64,000 bases of DNA. It comes from Schizochytrium sp. TIO01 (lineage: Eukaryota; Sar; Bigyra; Thraustochytrida; Thraustochytriidae). Below, one piece after another: positions 26,427 to 39,341 of the stretch. Location of the stretch: contig SMSO01000032.1 in assembly GCA_004764695.1 (NCBI GenBank), positions 8,266,668-8,330,667 on the forward strand, given 5' to 3'. Numbering within the stretch: position 1 is the first letter of the stretch; every line of letters begins with the position of its first letter. A program made the position numbers and the translations under genes. Below the pieces are notes generated by a model. That model was not told the origin of the DNA and did not search any database. It saw only the letters and a program-made list of their open reading frames with translations.

Positions 26427-27400
26427 ACTATGCTAATTCATCTTTTCTCAGGTCATGCGTCTCTCCCTTGCTTCGTTAAAGTTGCTTTCGGTCTTCTTAC
26501 TTTCTTACTTACATTCTTACTTTTTCATAGCACTCAATAAGCATCGGTGCCGGCAATCGCTTCGGCATCAATGGCATCAGCAACAATATCATTATCATCT
26601 TCTTCATCATCGTCCGCATTTCCTGTCTGTATGGTGGCGGTAGAACGAGTTTAAACGGGGAGCTATTTCAGCTGATTGCTTACACGGTCAACTGACTGCC
26701 TGGCTAGCTACCTGGCTGCCTGGTCAAGGTTCTCTCGCACACGAGGGTTGTCAACTATCGTCTTTGGCAACAACCTCTCCTTCTACAACTCCAACAATAT
26801 CTACTACATCGACGAAACAAATCTCAACACACTCGTACACCATCATTGTTCCTTACGCACATTCTGGCCTTCAAAGCTGTTGCTACTACTCCAATCTGCA
26901 TTTGAGTCCTACATTCATCATAGTAGACTTGGTTTCGCATGCACACCCGGAAATGGGGGTCGACCACGTTATCTTGTGATCGTTTTTACTGCTGCGTTCA
27001 TCTGGTATCTATTGATCCCCTTCTTTCATTTGCATGTGACTCTGAAGAATCGACGTTTTATGTATAGGTTGATCTTGGGAGCATTTCGTTTCTTCAAATC
27101 TTGAGTTGCCTTGATATCGCTCATCTTGCTTTTGTAAACCTTGATATAATAAGGCTTGGTCTTGACTGTGATTTTAAATTGCATACCTTTTGCTTTCAGG
27201 GCTGTGATATTGGGCACTCTGTACCTTCTCCACTCCCTTTTTCATTCCTAGGAGAGCCAAACATCAACAATGAATGATCTTGTTCTCCTCATACATACTC
27301 ACGTGCATCTCTGCTTTCCTCTTCCTGTTGCAGCATCAAACATTTCTCGCGGATAGCTTTGCTATGGTTTATTCTGTTTTGTAGTTCACATATCTATATC
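26427..27400. other. 3' flank of the complex I gene, no gene recognised
   Basis: Pyrimidine-rich with triplet-like CAT/CAA stretches near 26560-26620. The first 110 bp contain candidate acceptors (26452, 26529) for the possible terminal intron. The longest frame (26676-27104) has no recognisable features. Confidence 0.4.
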
Positions 27401-30120
27401 TTTTACATACTTATATGTCCAATGCCGAGAAGCAGCACGTTCATACATTTCTTGGTTAGCTAACATTCCCTGAGTGCTAAAACCTCAAAACCTCATTTTT
27501 GATCATCGAAGACAAATTATCTAGGCCAGTCTGGCGATGACTAGCATAATGCTGCATTTTTTTAGTTTTTGCTTAGGTATACTCTAGCTAGAAGGTCTAA
27601 ACTTGTCAAACTGTACGAACTCAAATTCCTGTTCCACAGGAAGTGAGAAACAAAACCAGAAAGCTCGTTTATTATGTTGAGATCGCCGATTGAAGGAATA
27701 TGAATATAAGGCACCCTCAGAGTCTGTGGTACACCATCTATGCGATCATCCAGTCATAATGTACATATTCGCATTGGAAAGTTTGTGCATAGGTGGAATC
27801 GGGACTACCGGTTCAGACGATAAGGTATCCTCATACGGTCTAAATTCTAGTATTGAGCGTGCATGCCTCCGTCTACAGGGTGAGGTGCCGATTGACCCAC
27901 TATGAGATCGACTACCTAAATCAGCTGGTCATTAGATCTAAATGTTGCACATACGAGTCCTTCCAAAGTAATATCCAAGTGTTGAAAAATCTACCCTCCG
28001 GCTGATCCAACCGCAACATTCAGTAGTGGCTTGACATAGGAAAGTGTTTTTATAGCTTGCTAGGGTAACCACTCATTCCAATAACAAGAGCTTCATTGAT
28101 AATTAATCAAGAATACATCTTGAAGGATACTAGAGTAGTAAAGATCGTGGAAGCTCAGGAAAGGTTCCGTTAATTGATTATTTTGCAAATTAGAAAAAAT
28201 GAAGTAGCAATTTTGAAGGAAAACTCGTCCAACTTTCTTTTCTAGTATGAGGATTCCGAGCCTTATAAATCGTTGATCAGCAATTGAAGGTATATGCAAT
28301 GTAATGAGGACAATGCTAGTGCAAATACATAGTCAAGTCCAACGACACTGAGATACTTTTGAGAGGTAGTGAAAACATTGCGGCTGATGATGACCATCAA
28401 GAGTAGTAACTGCGAACGACTGACGCGCATATTAAATGAATATATAACTGTTGAGGTCAAAACTCTTCGCTGAAAATCTATATGGAAATTCCTAACGATG
28501 TTTACTGAGAAGGAATTCAGACACATCTCTGCGACATGACTTCGCAAGATTAAGAGGAGCCCCTATCTGACGAAAGCAGGACAAAAGTGTCACGATGGCA
28601 TGATGGGTGATGTCATGATAGCATGATGGGTGATGTACAACACTGCGCCGGAATCAACCAGGGAATGAAGGGAATCAAGCAAGCATCAAGAGGAGTCTGC
28701 AAAGCAAAACCTGCAGGCAGACCCGAAATACCAAAGCGACCAGAAGCACTTGAATTTATCAAGCACATTCTACAAGACAATCCTAGCCATAGTAATAACT
28801 AATTATTACCACCTAAGACATTTCCCCAAATACCTCTAAGTAATCATAACCACGTTTCATTAATGTTCTTTAAACATGATAAAACCCACAAATGAGAGAG
28901 TGAGTGATTTCTTCACACAACGAAATCCTTAACGTCTTTTGAAATGACAACCAAGGTCAGCAGATCGCTAGCTCATACGCACAGGCTCTTTTTCTTTTCT
29001 CAAAGGTTTTCACTAAATATAATAGCTTCGATGATCATTTTTCTAAGTCAATATGTAGCTTCGTAAGTTTCGTCTTTCAGTACACATATCAAATTGTAAT
29101 CTTGATGTAGGATAGCTACATCATGTCCACACTTAAATATTGAAGAGTCCAATATTTTGCGATATGTAGTTGGTTTACTGTTTACTACTGACACTCGCCA
29201 TGGCGAATATTCAATCTTCATTGATGATAGATTTGCAAAAGAAATCACGGTTTATGAGAGCAATTGAAAATGCGAATCAGCCGATAGAGATGCATACAAT
29301 TTGTTTGTTCGTCTGATTCAATTTTTTAAATGCATAATAATGGTACGTTTCTATCTTTACACTATTTAGTGAATTTATACTACGCTCTGCATCTTTTTGG
29401 TACGGGAGTTCGAAATATATTGTTCAAGACATATTCAAAACTCCGTATCTAGAACATACAGTTAGTAGCAAAATTCAAAGGATGTTCTTGTAATCCATGC
29501 AATTCCATAAGGATATCTTGAATCTGCGTCAACATTTAGTTTATTAATTAGTCCGAGGTTGCATAATACAAGCACCATCGTGAAACCAAGAAATAATCTT
29601 CATTGCCAAATCTTTAACGTTAAACTGGAGTTTGCGTTAAACTTTGTACATGCTCAAACGAGTCCTCCTTTCATATTTTCAGTTCTTCTTGTGAAGAGTT
29701 GAGCACGAAAAAGTAGAAAAGTAGAAGAGAGCAGTTTGTGGTGGACATTATATGCGCTGATACTGAAGCATTTGGGAGGTCGACATCTTCATTTTGAAAT
29801 TCAGAACACAGGAGAATCCTGTGCATGCATATTGGTGGAGTTTTTACACTATCAAAGTGTTGTGGTGAATTGCTGCAATGTGAATATCTCGTCCAGGTTC
29901 GGTGATTAATAGAGTGCGGCGGTAGTCGCAATATAAATTTTCATTGTCCATGTTCGGCGACTTATTAAGGATGAGAGTGAGCAGGATGGGCCCAGATATG
30001 ACCAGCAACAAGCATGGGTAGTAGCTAGGACCTCAATTGATAAAATAAAGCGTATCACACTTCAGAACTTTGCATAAATAAATAAAACAAAAATAAACTC
30101 ACATAAAAACACAAGAAACA
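27400..30120 (-). mobile_element. Putative decayed Ty1/copia-like element (weak)
   Basis: AT-rich and without intact ORFs. On the minus strand around 28263-28547, a stretch reading VFTTSQKYLSVVGLDYVFAL resembles the segment that leads into copia RNase H (a KRVFRYLKGT..GL.F-type pattern). Around 29048-29248 a stretch DYNLICVLKDETYEA resembles the integrase DDYSR..WVYFLK region. Order on the strand (integrase upstream of RNase H) fits copia, but the spacing is short and both matches are weak. A 56-bp stretch at 27676 is about two-thirds identical to 63897 near the clearer copia remnant. Confidence 0.35.
28598..28637. repeat. 23-bp tandem repeat (two copies)
   Basis: GCATGATGGGTGATGT occurs at 28598 and again at 28621, giving a 23-bp period. 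The second copy diverges after 16 bases. Confidence 0.85.
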
Positions 30121-30780
30121 AATTCATACACGATCTAATATTTAAGTGATGGCACGTTTGGCCAATGGGGTCTGTTGTGATGTCTCGAAGCAAATAGACA
30201 AGCAACAATATGGTGGCTCCGTTGCGGGCAACCACTCACTGAGCAAGTTGTCCTCCCTGCTCCTCCTTCTTTCGTTTTCCAAAAGAAAAGAGATGAAAAG
30301 AAAATAAGAGAAGAGGAGAGAAGAGAAAACTTTGGAGGTAAAAGTAAAACTGATTGATTACTAATACTAAGTGGGGTGGGAAAATTTTGAAAATGGAGGG
30401 GTTGAAGTTCCTCGCAGATCCCTGCAGAAAACTTTGCCAGGAAGAGCAAAACGCTACGAAAGCCCCAAAAAGTGACACGGTGCTCTTTCAGAATGGTCAT
30501 CGCACACTCTCTCTCTATCTCATCGTCGGACCCCACGGAAGCCACGAGATTTTCCACGCTCGTGCCGGTGATAGGTAGCACCAGGTTAGGTAGTACCTAT
30601 GTCCAGTTGAGACCTGATCCGATCCGCCGGAAACGGACAATCGATGCCTTGCTCGCACAAAAGCCATAACGAGCAACGAATAAACGAATCAATGAATAAA
30701 ATAAACGAGGCAGGCATGCTCAAAAACCTCAAACGGGATTTCCAATTCTAACCAAAACAGGAAAACAAGATCGTATAGCT
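30121..30780. other. No gene recognised
   Basis: Mixed composition with a purine-rich stretch near 30285-30335. Frames of 65-148 codons overlap here on both strands without any family signature. Confidence 0.4.
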
Positions 30781-30840
30781 GGCCGCCTCGTTTGCTGCTG
30801 CTGACCTGCTGACCTCCACTCAAAATGCAGAAGCTACAGC

Positions 30841-30893
30841 TTCCTTCAGCTCGCTTCAGCTCGCTTCAGCTCGCTTCAGCTCGCTTCAGCTCC
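30841..30893. repeat. 10-bp tandem repeat (about five copies)
   Basis: Units of the decamer CTTCAGCTCG in tandem, almost perfect. Confidence 0.95.
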
Positions 30894-31833
30894 ACAAGCA
30901 AGTCCAGCGGCTCGAGCTACCTCGGCTCGACCTCGGCCAGCTCGAACTCGCCTGGCTCGCAGCATTCTTGTAAACTTCTGTGCTCTCACTGACACCCTGT
31001 TGGGCAGCAGCGGTAGGCGCACAAGCAGAGGGCGCCAAGAACACACCGGGAGAGAGCGTTACCTCCGCTTCGTTTTGCTCCTGCAAGTGCCAGAAGTCCT
31101 GGCCATCACTCGAATCTTCACGTGCTTTCTGCGTGTGCCGCCGCCGGCGCGTCTCGCCTCGCCCTGCTCTTCTTCAAGTGCGCCCGCGACCTCGGAGTGA
31201 GCGGCTTGCCTCGCTGCCTACCTCGCTCAAGAAGAAGAAGAAGAAGGAGAAGGCCCAGAGCGAGCTCTTGTTGGCTCCGCCGCGGTGCTCTTCTTGCTTG
31301 CCTCTGGTCCCAGTTCTTCTTGCCTCTTCGTCCAAGTTCTTCGCCGTCGCCGTCAAGCAGCTGAGCCTGGGCGGGCCTTCCGAGGAAGCGGTCGCATCGC
31401 GTGTTTCCAACTTGAAATCTTGAAATCGACTCGGCGGTGGTCAACAGCGCCCCTCATTTGCAAACCCACCACCCCAAACCTTCAAGCTCGTGGACGGCCG
31501 CGCTGCCTGCTGCTCGCCGTGCTGGATCTCCCTCGCCGGGGAGGCGTCGGGGGCGCTCTTGGCAGCCTTGATCAACTAGCTAGCTGGCTCAAGATTTACT
31601 CCAAGTTCTTCTTCTTCTTCTTCTTGCTGCTGTTCAAACCTGAGGGGCCGCCGTGACTGCCGCCGAGCGCGGTCGTCTGCAAGGCCGCGCACTGGATCTT
31701 TTGCTTTGGAGTCTTGTCTTCAAGACTTCTTTCGGCTTGCTTCAGATGCCCTGGCCGTGGGCGCAGCGGACCGAGTGCATGGCTGGCTGGCTGGCTGGCC
31801 CTCTTGCCGAGCGAGACCTCCTCGGCCTGAAGG

Positions 31834-31872
31834 TCAATCAATCAGTCAGTCAGTCAGTCGGTCAGTCGGTCA
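31834..31872. repeat. (AGTC/AATC)n microsatellite
   Basis: CAAT units give way to CAGT and CGGT variants, a mixed tetramer array. Confidence 0.9.
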
Positions 31873-32100
31873 ATTCCAATCCAATTCTCTTCTTCTCCCT
31901 CGCGGTGATGGAGGCGGTGGCCGTCGAGTCTGCTTTCGCGGTGGTGGGGCCGCGCTTGGAAGGGCTGCTTTGAGTTCCTGGATGTTTGCATTCCAACTTG
32001 GCGACACTTTGTCCACGATTTCGCCCGAGTTGGCCATCTGATCGGAGTCGCGCCGGAGGCCTCGAAACTGCTTGCAAATTCCCAGGGAAAACGACACCAG

Positions 32101-32128
32101 AGCAAGCAAGCAAGCAAGCAAGCAAGCC
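32101..32128. repeat. (AAGC)n microsatellite
   Basis: About seven perfect AAGC units. Confidence 0.95.
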
Positions 32129-32639
32129 ACAAACAAACACCCACAAAGCCGTGCTACATCCAGACGTGGCCCCTCACCGTGGCGGCGTACACCATGGTGC
32201 CCGCTTCTAGCTGCCGCTCCTCACGTCACAGCCGCAGCGAGCGAGGAACGCGAGCGAGAGGCCAAAGGCAGGCATTCTTGACACATGGATCCATTCGATC
32301 GTCCACTCGTTCTTGAAGATTGCCGTCGTCGCAGAGGAGGCAGGCGAGCCCAGAAGACTCACCAACTGGAATCACACTCACAAACGCATTCGGAGCGCTT
32401 CGAGGCGTGCTTTTCCCGTGGCGTCGTGGCTTAGCTCCGTCGAATTGGCGACGGAAATGCCCAATGCGCAAGGACCTCCTCAGCCAGCAGACTCTCAAAT
32501 TTCGAGTCAATCGTGAGAATGTAGCTTCCACCTTTTACTTGTTGTCAAGTGCAGAAAAGCACGGGGAGCGAGGAAACGGGCGCAAATTTCCCACGTCTGC
32601 TGAGCTCGGCTGTAACTACTAGGATCTCCTGAACATTTG

Positions 32640-32822
32640 TGTGAATGAATGAATGAATGAATGTCCAGAGCGCTTCTCCGGAATTACTTCAAATGGAATT
32701 GAGTTGGATTGGATTGAAGTTGAAACGAATTGAAATGAAGTGAAATGAGTCGAATTGAGTTGGATTGAGCTGGGTTGAGTTGAGTCGAATGCAATCGACT
32801 GCATTGGATTGCATTCGATTCC
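32640..32822. repeat. (TGAA)n array followed by degenerate TTGGA/TTGAA pentamers
   Basis: A short TGAA array (32640-32662) is followed, after about 25 bp, by about 130 bp of degenerate five-base units of the type TTGGA, TTGAA and TTGAG. Confidence 0.8.
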
Positions 32823-35290
32823 TCACGCTACAGCGCATAACAATGAGAACCTGAAGGAATCTAAGCTCAGTCTGAAGGAAACTAATTTTCAGCCGCTGTG
32901 TCAATAAGTGAGTAAGCTAGCTCTCAAGTAAGTACTTTTATCTACCTAAGTACGATTTCGTAGAACTGTGAAGAGCAAGGCTCACCGTAACCATGATGAT
33001 CTAAGGGCTTTAGTCGATAAATATTCTGAATGACTGTTTCGAGTCTAGTGGAGCACCACAGGGATCGGATTCCCAGACACACAATTACATGCCAAAGGAT
33101 ACAAGACCAACCCTCAAGACTATTAATGAGAGGCGGCTCCAAAACAAACGCTTTATCGCCGGCGAATTGAGGGGCTCATGCGTTCGATCTCTTTTCTAGC
33201 TCCGCTTGTTGCGAAGTTCCTGTGAAAACAACTATTTTTACGACAGTGGCTGCTTTCGATGAAAAATGGAAAATGTATAATTAATTATAAAAGCTAACAT
33301 ATGTAAAGAAATAAGTAGATGAAATTATGCCAAGTGAAGCAAAGACTCGCGAAGGAGTGATTCCTTGAGGCCTACTGAAGCTCTTCGACGACTCCGCTAA
33401 GGGGGCACGTTGGTACTGGACTGCAGGAATTGTCGCCAAAGGTCTGCTGCGCATGATTGACAGTGCCCTCAAGCCGACGATCTGCTCGGGCCATTCAGAG
33501 CTGGTGTCGGCAATCGTTAACTTTTAAAGCTGAAGGCGAACATGGCAACGACAGACTTGGAAATATATATACATATATAAATTCTTCTTTTCGCTGCCTT
33601 TACCTTCGCCTTTGTAATATCGCGTCTTCGTTTTGCAGAGCTCGATCCTTGCGTAACAGCATCTTCAAAAACAGAGATTGCACGTCTATGGATATGCCTT
33701 AAGAGCCCAAGCGCTCGGGAAAGAGAAACAAACATAGGTACGTACCAGTTACACAGTGAGATTTACCCAAGCAAAAATACTAAATAACAAAACAGAAGTG
33801 AGATGTGATACAATCATTGCTATATGTCGCAAAGCGGAAATACAGGAGAGAGAATTGAAAGATAAGAGAAGTGTTCCAGGACTCGAAATATATATTTCAC
33901 ACCTAACTATTCCAGTCCTCTCCCGCAATTGTTATCTCTGAATACTACACTGACAGCAAACCTGAATGAAAAGAAAGAAATAGAAATAGAAAAAGCAACG
34001 TTTGCCAAAATGATGTATCTAACTAAAAAGCCATAGTTTGGGTGTTTCTCAAAACCTAAATGGAAATGCTTTAAAGATACTTGTAAGCCACACTGACTGT
34101 TCTATCATCTTCTAACAAGTTATCACTGTGTATTTACAACAGAAACACTTTTTTTCCCCTCGCTCAAGTACAATGCCATGTAAAATAAAGCAGGAGCCAT
34201 CATTTTATTAAAATTATTTTTAGAAATTAAAAATATAGTGTAACATTCACAATTTATGATTACTATTATTATTATCATTGAAAAAAATTCACACTAATTG
34301 CATTAAAAGAGAGAGAGAGAGAGATAAAGAAAAACACAGTTTTTAAAATTAAATGAATTAATTCTATTTCTTATTTATCTTTAAAGTTGATTTTTAATTA
34401 AAATAAAAAAACACTAAAAAAATGAAAATATAAATATAGTAAAAAGAAGAAAAAAGAAGAAAATGATAAGCATCATAATGCAAGAGATATATTAAAGAGG
34501 CCAATTCGATTTGAAAATGAGCATACCCACTTTCTTTTCCATCTTCATCTCCATATTTTAGACTGCAGCTGCTTCCATTCAGCTTTAGTGAAAAAGACCT
34601 GGATATAGATAAGCAAATAGATAAAATCTCAAATTCCAATTTTGCTCCAAGCTTTTGCTTATTTTGTGTTATGTTTGCCCAAAAGTTGCTTATAACTGCT
34701 ATAGTTCTCTAACTCCTCAAGTGTAGAGGACCATTGCATCCAACTTCATTTGCCTGCAAGTTACCAGATACACTCCCAACTTGCTCCCCATTCGCCATCC
34801 TCTGTCGCCTTTCGTGTGTTTCGGTAAGCTCTTCAAACAGACATCACCATGGCCTGAGCTAATTCATATTCTCTCGAATTCATTGTCTCCAGCAAAGAAG
34901 ACTCTTAGGCTCCCGATCGCGATTTTCTTTCTCGAGTTATCAATCTCAACATCTGAATTTCATTTTCAAAGTGCATACCTGTCCGCTAAGTAGTTTTTAC
35001 TGTATCATTCAAGCTCCTGGCTCGCTATGATTTACTACCATTGCTACGGAAGCAGAGCCACTCCCTCCGCATGAAGCAAACAAGTCTATTTTATATATAT
35101 TTATTTTAATCATCTAGTCCTTGAGTTCCCTCATCTTTCTTCAAATCCGTGTCCTTGAACCCCAACGCATCCCCGTTCTCTGCTTCCTCTCAACCGTCTC
35201 GCGCAAAGGCTCACAATATGCTCCAAAGCGCCTGAGCCTGCTCGTACTACTACTACGCCTCCTCACGGGCTTACAGGGATGTTTACACAT
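32823..35290. other. AT-rich block, no gene recognised
   Basis: AT-rich, most strongly so at 34180-34520, with a GA run at 34308-34325. No frame over about 80 codons and none with a recognisable motif. Confidence 0.45.
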
Positions 35291-35294
35291 GTAT

Positions 35295-35316
35295 ATATCT
35301 ATCTATCTATCTATGG
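35295..35316. repeat. (ATCT)n microsatellite
   Basis: About five ATCT units. Confidence 0.9.
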
Positions 35317-35379
35317 AGGCATGTGCCGGTGCCCTGGTAGATAAATTGCACTATCTGTTTAGGTATTAAAATATAAGTA

Positions 35380-36730
35380 TTAAGGTGGCCTTCCTTTTCC
35401 CACTTGTTCTACATTTCCCTCGCTTCCAGTAGACGGCGAATCTTCCTGCTTCGCAAGCAGGTGTTTCCTTCTCCAAGTCGGAGGAGGTCTCCGTCTCCCA
35501 CTCGGCAGGCGAGTTGGGTGGCCTCGGCTCCAAGGTTTCTCGTCGTCGCGAGAGCCCCCGCGCTTCTGCTTCGAGGAGCGCCATTATAGATCGTGCGGGG
35601 CGCGTGCCGGGGGTTCATGCGAGCCAACTCCTCGTTCCGCTCACAAACGAGACTTCCCGGTCTGATTGTTCGCTCGGCACCACGTTTGTCTCCTTTCCGA
35701 GTTCGTTCAACTTGCAGCACTGGGTCCCTCTCTCTCTCTCTCCCTCGCTCTCCACCTCTCCACCACCTCGCAGCGGCATCAGACAGTTCGGCTTGCGGCT
35801 TGCGGCTTGCGGCTGCCCGCGCTCTCGCTTCGGGAGTCATGATCTAAGGTACCACGAGCACAACGGTCAACGGCGACACCAAGAACCATAGATCTGGGCG
35901 TTTTTCCGGAGAGATGCTGGCGATCTTCAGGTGCACTGCGACGGCGTGGCGGCACTTGCCGGCGATGCTGGCGAACTAGCTGCCGAGTGATCCAAGGTCG
36001 CTCGCTCGCTTGCGGCCATCAGGCAGCCTGGGTGGGAGGAGGAGGAGGCCTGTTCCGGCGACTGCTGCTGCTCCAAGCTGCCAACTTAGTTGTGGAACCC
36101 ACCCACCCACCTCTCATCACCCAACCCGGGGCCCCGTCGCCAGCATCCAATCCATCTGCGCTTGCTCTTCAAGAGCTGCTTCTGGCAGCGCTTGCAGACG
36201 GCCCTGGAGTCGGAACTTACTTTCGAAACGACATGGACATCGAGCTTAGCTTTGGATCGCTGCCTTAGTCAGGGATCGCTGCGAGCTGTCGAAGAAGGCC
36301 CATGGAGAAGAAGGTGTTGAAGAAGGTGTTGAAGAGTGGCGCGAAAAGGTGGCGAAGACAAAGTGTAGAAAGCGCGCAGGTGTGCAAATGCCACTGGAAG
36401 CTACAGCTGCCACGAAGGCGAAACGAGCGTAAGGCCCGTCTCGCCCGCTCACTTCGGGTCGCTCGGAGGACCTCTTCTTCTCCTTCGAGACCGGCAGACC
36501 GACCGACCGTCGCGGCCTTGACTGTGGCTCGCTCGTTTTTGTCGTACTACTGAAGCGGATTGCGTTTGGCAAGAGCCGCCGTCGCAACTTCTGTTTGTTG
36601 ATCATGCCACGGATTCTTTTCTGCCCGGAAACCTCAACAAACGCAACTGTTGCGAGGCTCGGCATCAACTCATCTACCAATGTGAGAGCGCCCAGCATAG
36701 CATGAGGGGCTCCGCTCCGCAAGCGAGTTA
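35380..36730. other. GC-rich block, no gene recognised
   Basis: GC-rich, with a TC run at 35729-35750, three TTGCGGC-type heptamers at 35790-35813, and GAAGGTGTTGAAGAA-type duplications near 36308-36335. Several overlapping frames of 70-158 codons on both strands lack conserved motifs. They could be relics or chance frames in GC-rich DNA. Confidence 0.4.
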
Positions 36731-36948
36731 GTTGCCAGCTTGCGACATCGGGGTTGGCACGATGCGAGCTAGGTGGAAAGAAGCGCGGAACTCAAGATGG
36801 CAGAAGAAGAAGAAGAAGAAGAAGAAGCAGTGTACATGATTGAAGAAGGTGGCATTGAAGGGCAGCTCGCACATTGTTCTTTCAAGGCTCGCATCGCGAG
36901 AGCAGCAAGGAAGGATATTTATGGTTGCGATGAGGATACACCTGCGCG

Positions 36949-37041
36949 AAAACAAACAAACAAACAAACAAACAAACAAACAAACAAACAAACAAACAAA
37001 CAAACAAACAAACAAACAAACAAACAAACAAACAAACAAAC
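36949..37041. repeat. (AAAC)n microsatellite, about 23 copies
   Basis: A perfect 93-bp array of the same tetramer as at 20401. It encodes NKQT or FVCL repeats in different frames, hence spurious ORFs. Confidence 0.97.
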
Positions 37042-38330
37042 ACGCAGTGGTTCGTTCCAGTTCATCTAGCTGCCTGGACACGGCTGGTTGAGCGCGGCAA
37101 TTGATCTATCTGAGTTCCAATACGACCAGTCAAAACAGCAGTATCCAGCTTTGAGCGAAAGCACATTCAGTCTGGGTAGCCATCGTTTCGTCGTGTAAAG
37201 CGCAAAGCGCAAAGGGCTTCGCAAGCTGCAGATTTAACTAGGTTATAGAAGCGCAGGAGGGTGTCTATGGCAGAGCTGGTTGGGGACTTCAAAGGCTTTC
37301 GGTGGACAAACACACGTCTTTTGGTGGGTGGGTGGTCATAATGATATCTATCATTAGAGGAACAATTGCCAGTCTCGACTGATCAGTAAATTGTGTCGGC
37401 TAACCCGACATAATCTAAAATCTATCCATGTTTGTGTAACTCCACGGCGTCCGCGATGCCGTGGTGGTACTTCTGCTACCGAAAAGCTGGTTTCGTTACT
37501 AACTCTTCATCCTGCACAAGTGGCTGACGACATCTCGGCGGCCGTGGCTTTGAGAGCATGGTGCCTCTGGGTCGCCTCGCTTTGTTCTTTGTTCTACGTT
37601 GTAACTTTCCGCAAAGAATCCTCTCCAAGCTTTGCAAGAGCGTCTTCGAGGAGTTTCCAACTTTAAGAATTTGAAGAATTTGCAGAAGAGTAGTAGGAGG
37701 GAAGAATTACAAGGGTTAGGGAGCACAACAGCCTCGAAAGCGAATTTATCTGCGAATGCCGTCCAGGAGTGCAGTTTGCACTCTCAGAGCTGGGCATCAT
37801 GCCAAGCAAGCCTGGAGAGAAACGTGGGAGGGCCGCCAGCTCACGGCGGTGCTTGTACGGTGTAAAGGTCTTGTACGTTGCAAACTTTGAGCGAAAGTGA
37901 CAGACTTTCGTAGCAGTAGTATGTGTATCAGGCCGCAAGGAAGCTCTTCTTTCTTTAGCGTCGGAGAGGCGAGCCCTACACGTTGCACGTGGAGTTGTTG
38001 TCGACAGCAGTAAGTTGTTCACACCACCATGAAATAAATAAACTAGGTAGTCGGTTTTGTCACCGCGAAGTCAGCAGGCAGTTTAGACATCTTGCCACTG
38101 GCAAGAGGGACTGGCTGGCATATAGGCCAACCTTTCGCCCACTTTATTGTTCCTCCCTCGCAAAGGCGAATTCGCAAAGGCAAATACTTTGCCGTCTCCA
38201 ATTTGCCTGTTGCTCGCTTTGCTTAATTTACAGAGCTGGGCTTCCAAGAAATCCTGGCGTTTTATTTTGCAAGACATCGAAATGACTAAAGTTTTCTGGT
38301 GAACAGGGATGCAGGCTGCCAACCAATTCA
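37042..38330. other. No gene recognised
   Basis: Moderate GC; small frames up to about 119 codons overlap on both strands with no family signature. Confidence 0.4.
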
Positions 38331-38336
38331 CAGCAA

Positions 38337-38372
38337 CAAACTAACCAACTAACTAACCAACTAACTACCTAC
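38337..38372. repeat. AACTAACC-type octamer repeat
   Basis: ACTAACCA and ACTAACTA units alternate over about 35 bp. Confidence 0.8.
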
Positions 38373-38739
38373 CCATCGTCAGTCGACTGCATGCATGCAT
38401 ATGATACACGCACCTGAGATTTGAGCTTATATATCAGCGACAATATTAGCCAACCAAACTACTTGCCACTCATAGGACACCGCTGTCACACTAACGTGTG
38501 GTGTTGTTAAGAATATCAAAGCGAAGCTCGAGTGTCAGTTATTACACCTCTGCTCTCGAACGGCTGTCTGGTGAAACAAGTCTCAGTCAGCAGATTACTG
38601 CTATAGCTTGGTCATCTTCAGCTTTATGTTTGCTTGTTACGTTCTCGACGAAAATCGTTGCGATGACGCACGGGAGCCTTGCCGAACCAGCCTTAGCGCC
38701 AAAGCTTGCTTGACCTGGTTCTCAGCAGCTTTTCTTGAT

Positions 38740-39180
38740 TTTTATGAATAGCAATATCACAAAGAAAAAAGAAGAACTTGCAAGAAAAATAAAAAACCAA
38801 ACAAAAGACACTTTTAGTTTTAATGATTGTTCAATAATTTGTTTTCAATGATTTATTTGTTTAAAAATTAGAAAACATTTTTAGTTATCCTTCCTTATCT
38901 TGAAGTAAGAAATAATCATGCTTGCTCTATTATAATTAGACTATATGTATATTTATCATTTATTTTATCTTTAAATGAGGATATCAGAAAAAAAAATGAT
39001 GAGCTAACTTCCAATAATACGACTTTTTTCTCTTCTTTCTAATACACTGATAAATAATAAGAAATAAAGAAAGAGATATTTTATTTCATTTCAATACAAA
39101 AACAAAAAAACTTATAGTTCCTTTCTTTCAAGGGATGCAATGATACTACTATATTTATCCTTTTCATAAATAAAAACCTG
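38740..39180. other. AT-rich spacer
   Basis: Very AT-rich, with no frames of note. Confidence 0.5.
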
Positions 39181-39301
39181 CACGCACGCATGCATGGGGC
39201 TCAAGTCCCCAGCAACGTCGGCTGAGCAAGCCTAGTCGGAGCAGGTTTCCGGCAGGAATATCACGAAGGTATTCCCGAGGAGCAGGAACGCGCAGCGAGG
39301 C

Positions 39302-39341
39302 CATTCATTCATTCATTCATTCATTCATTCACTCATTCATA
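39302..39341. repeat. (CATT)n microsatellite
   Basis: About ten CATT units, with one CACT variant near the end. Confidence 0.95.

Larger units (their letters stand above)
30781..32620. other. GC-rich block of the gene-poor tract
   Basis: GC-richer DNA bounded by AT-rich flanks. It is rich in CTCG/GCTCG-like words and in GAAGAAGAA/CTTCTT triplets (31228-31245, 31607-31625). Overlapping frames up to 147 codons exist on both strands, but none has a recognisable domain. It contains the decamer, AGTC and AAGC arrays listed separately. Confidence 0.4.

Noticed and set aside
36728-37091. ORFs encoding FVCL or NKQT repeats
   Set aside because: Translations of the (AAAC)n array.
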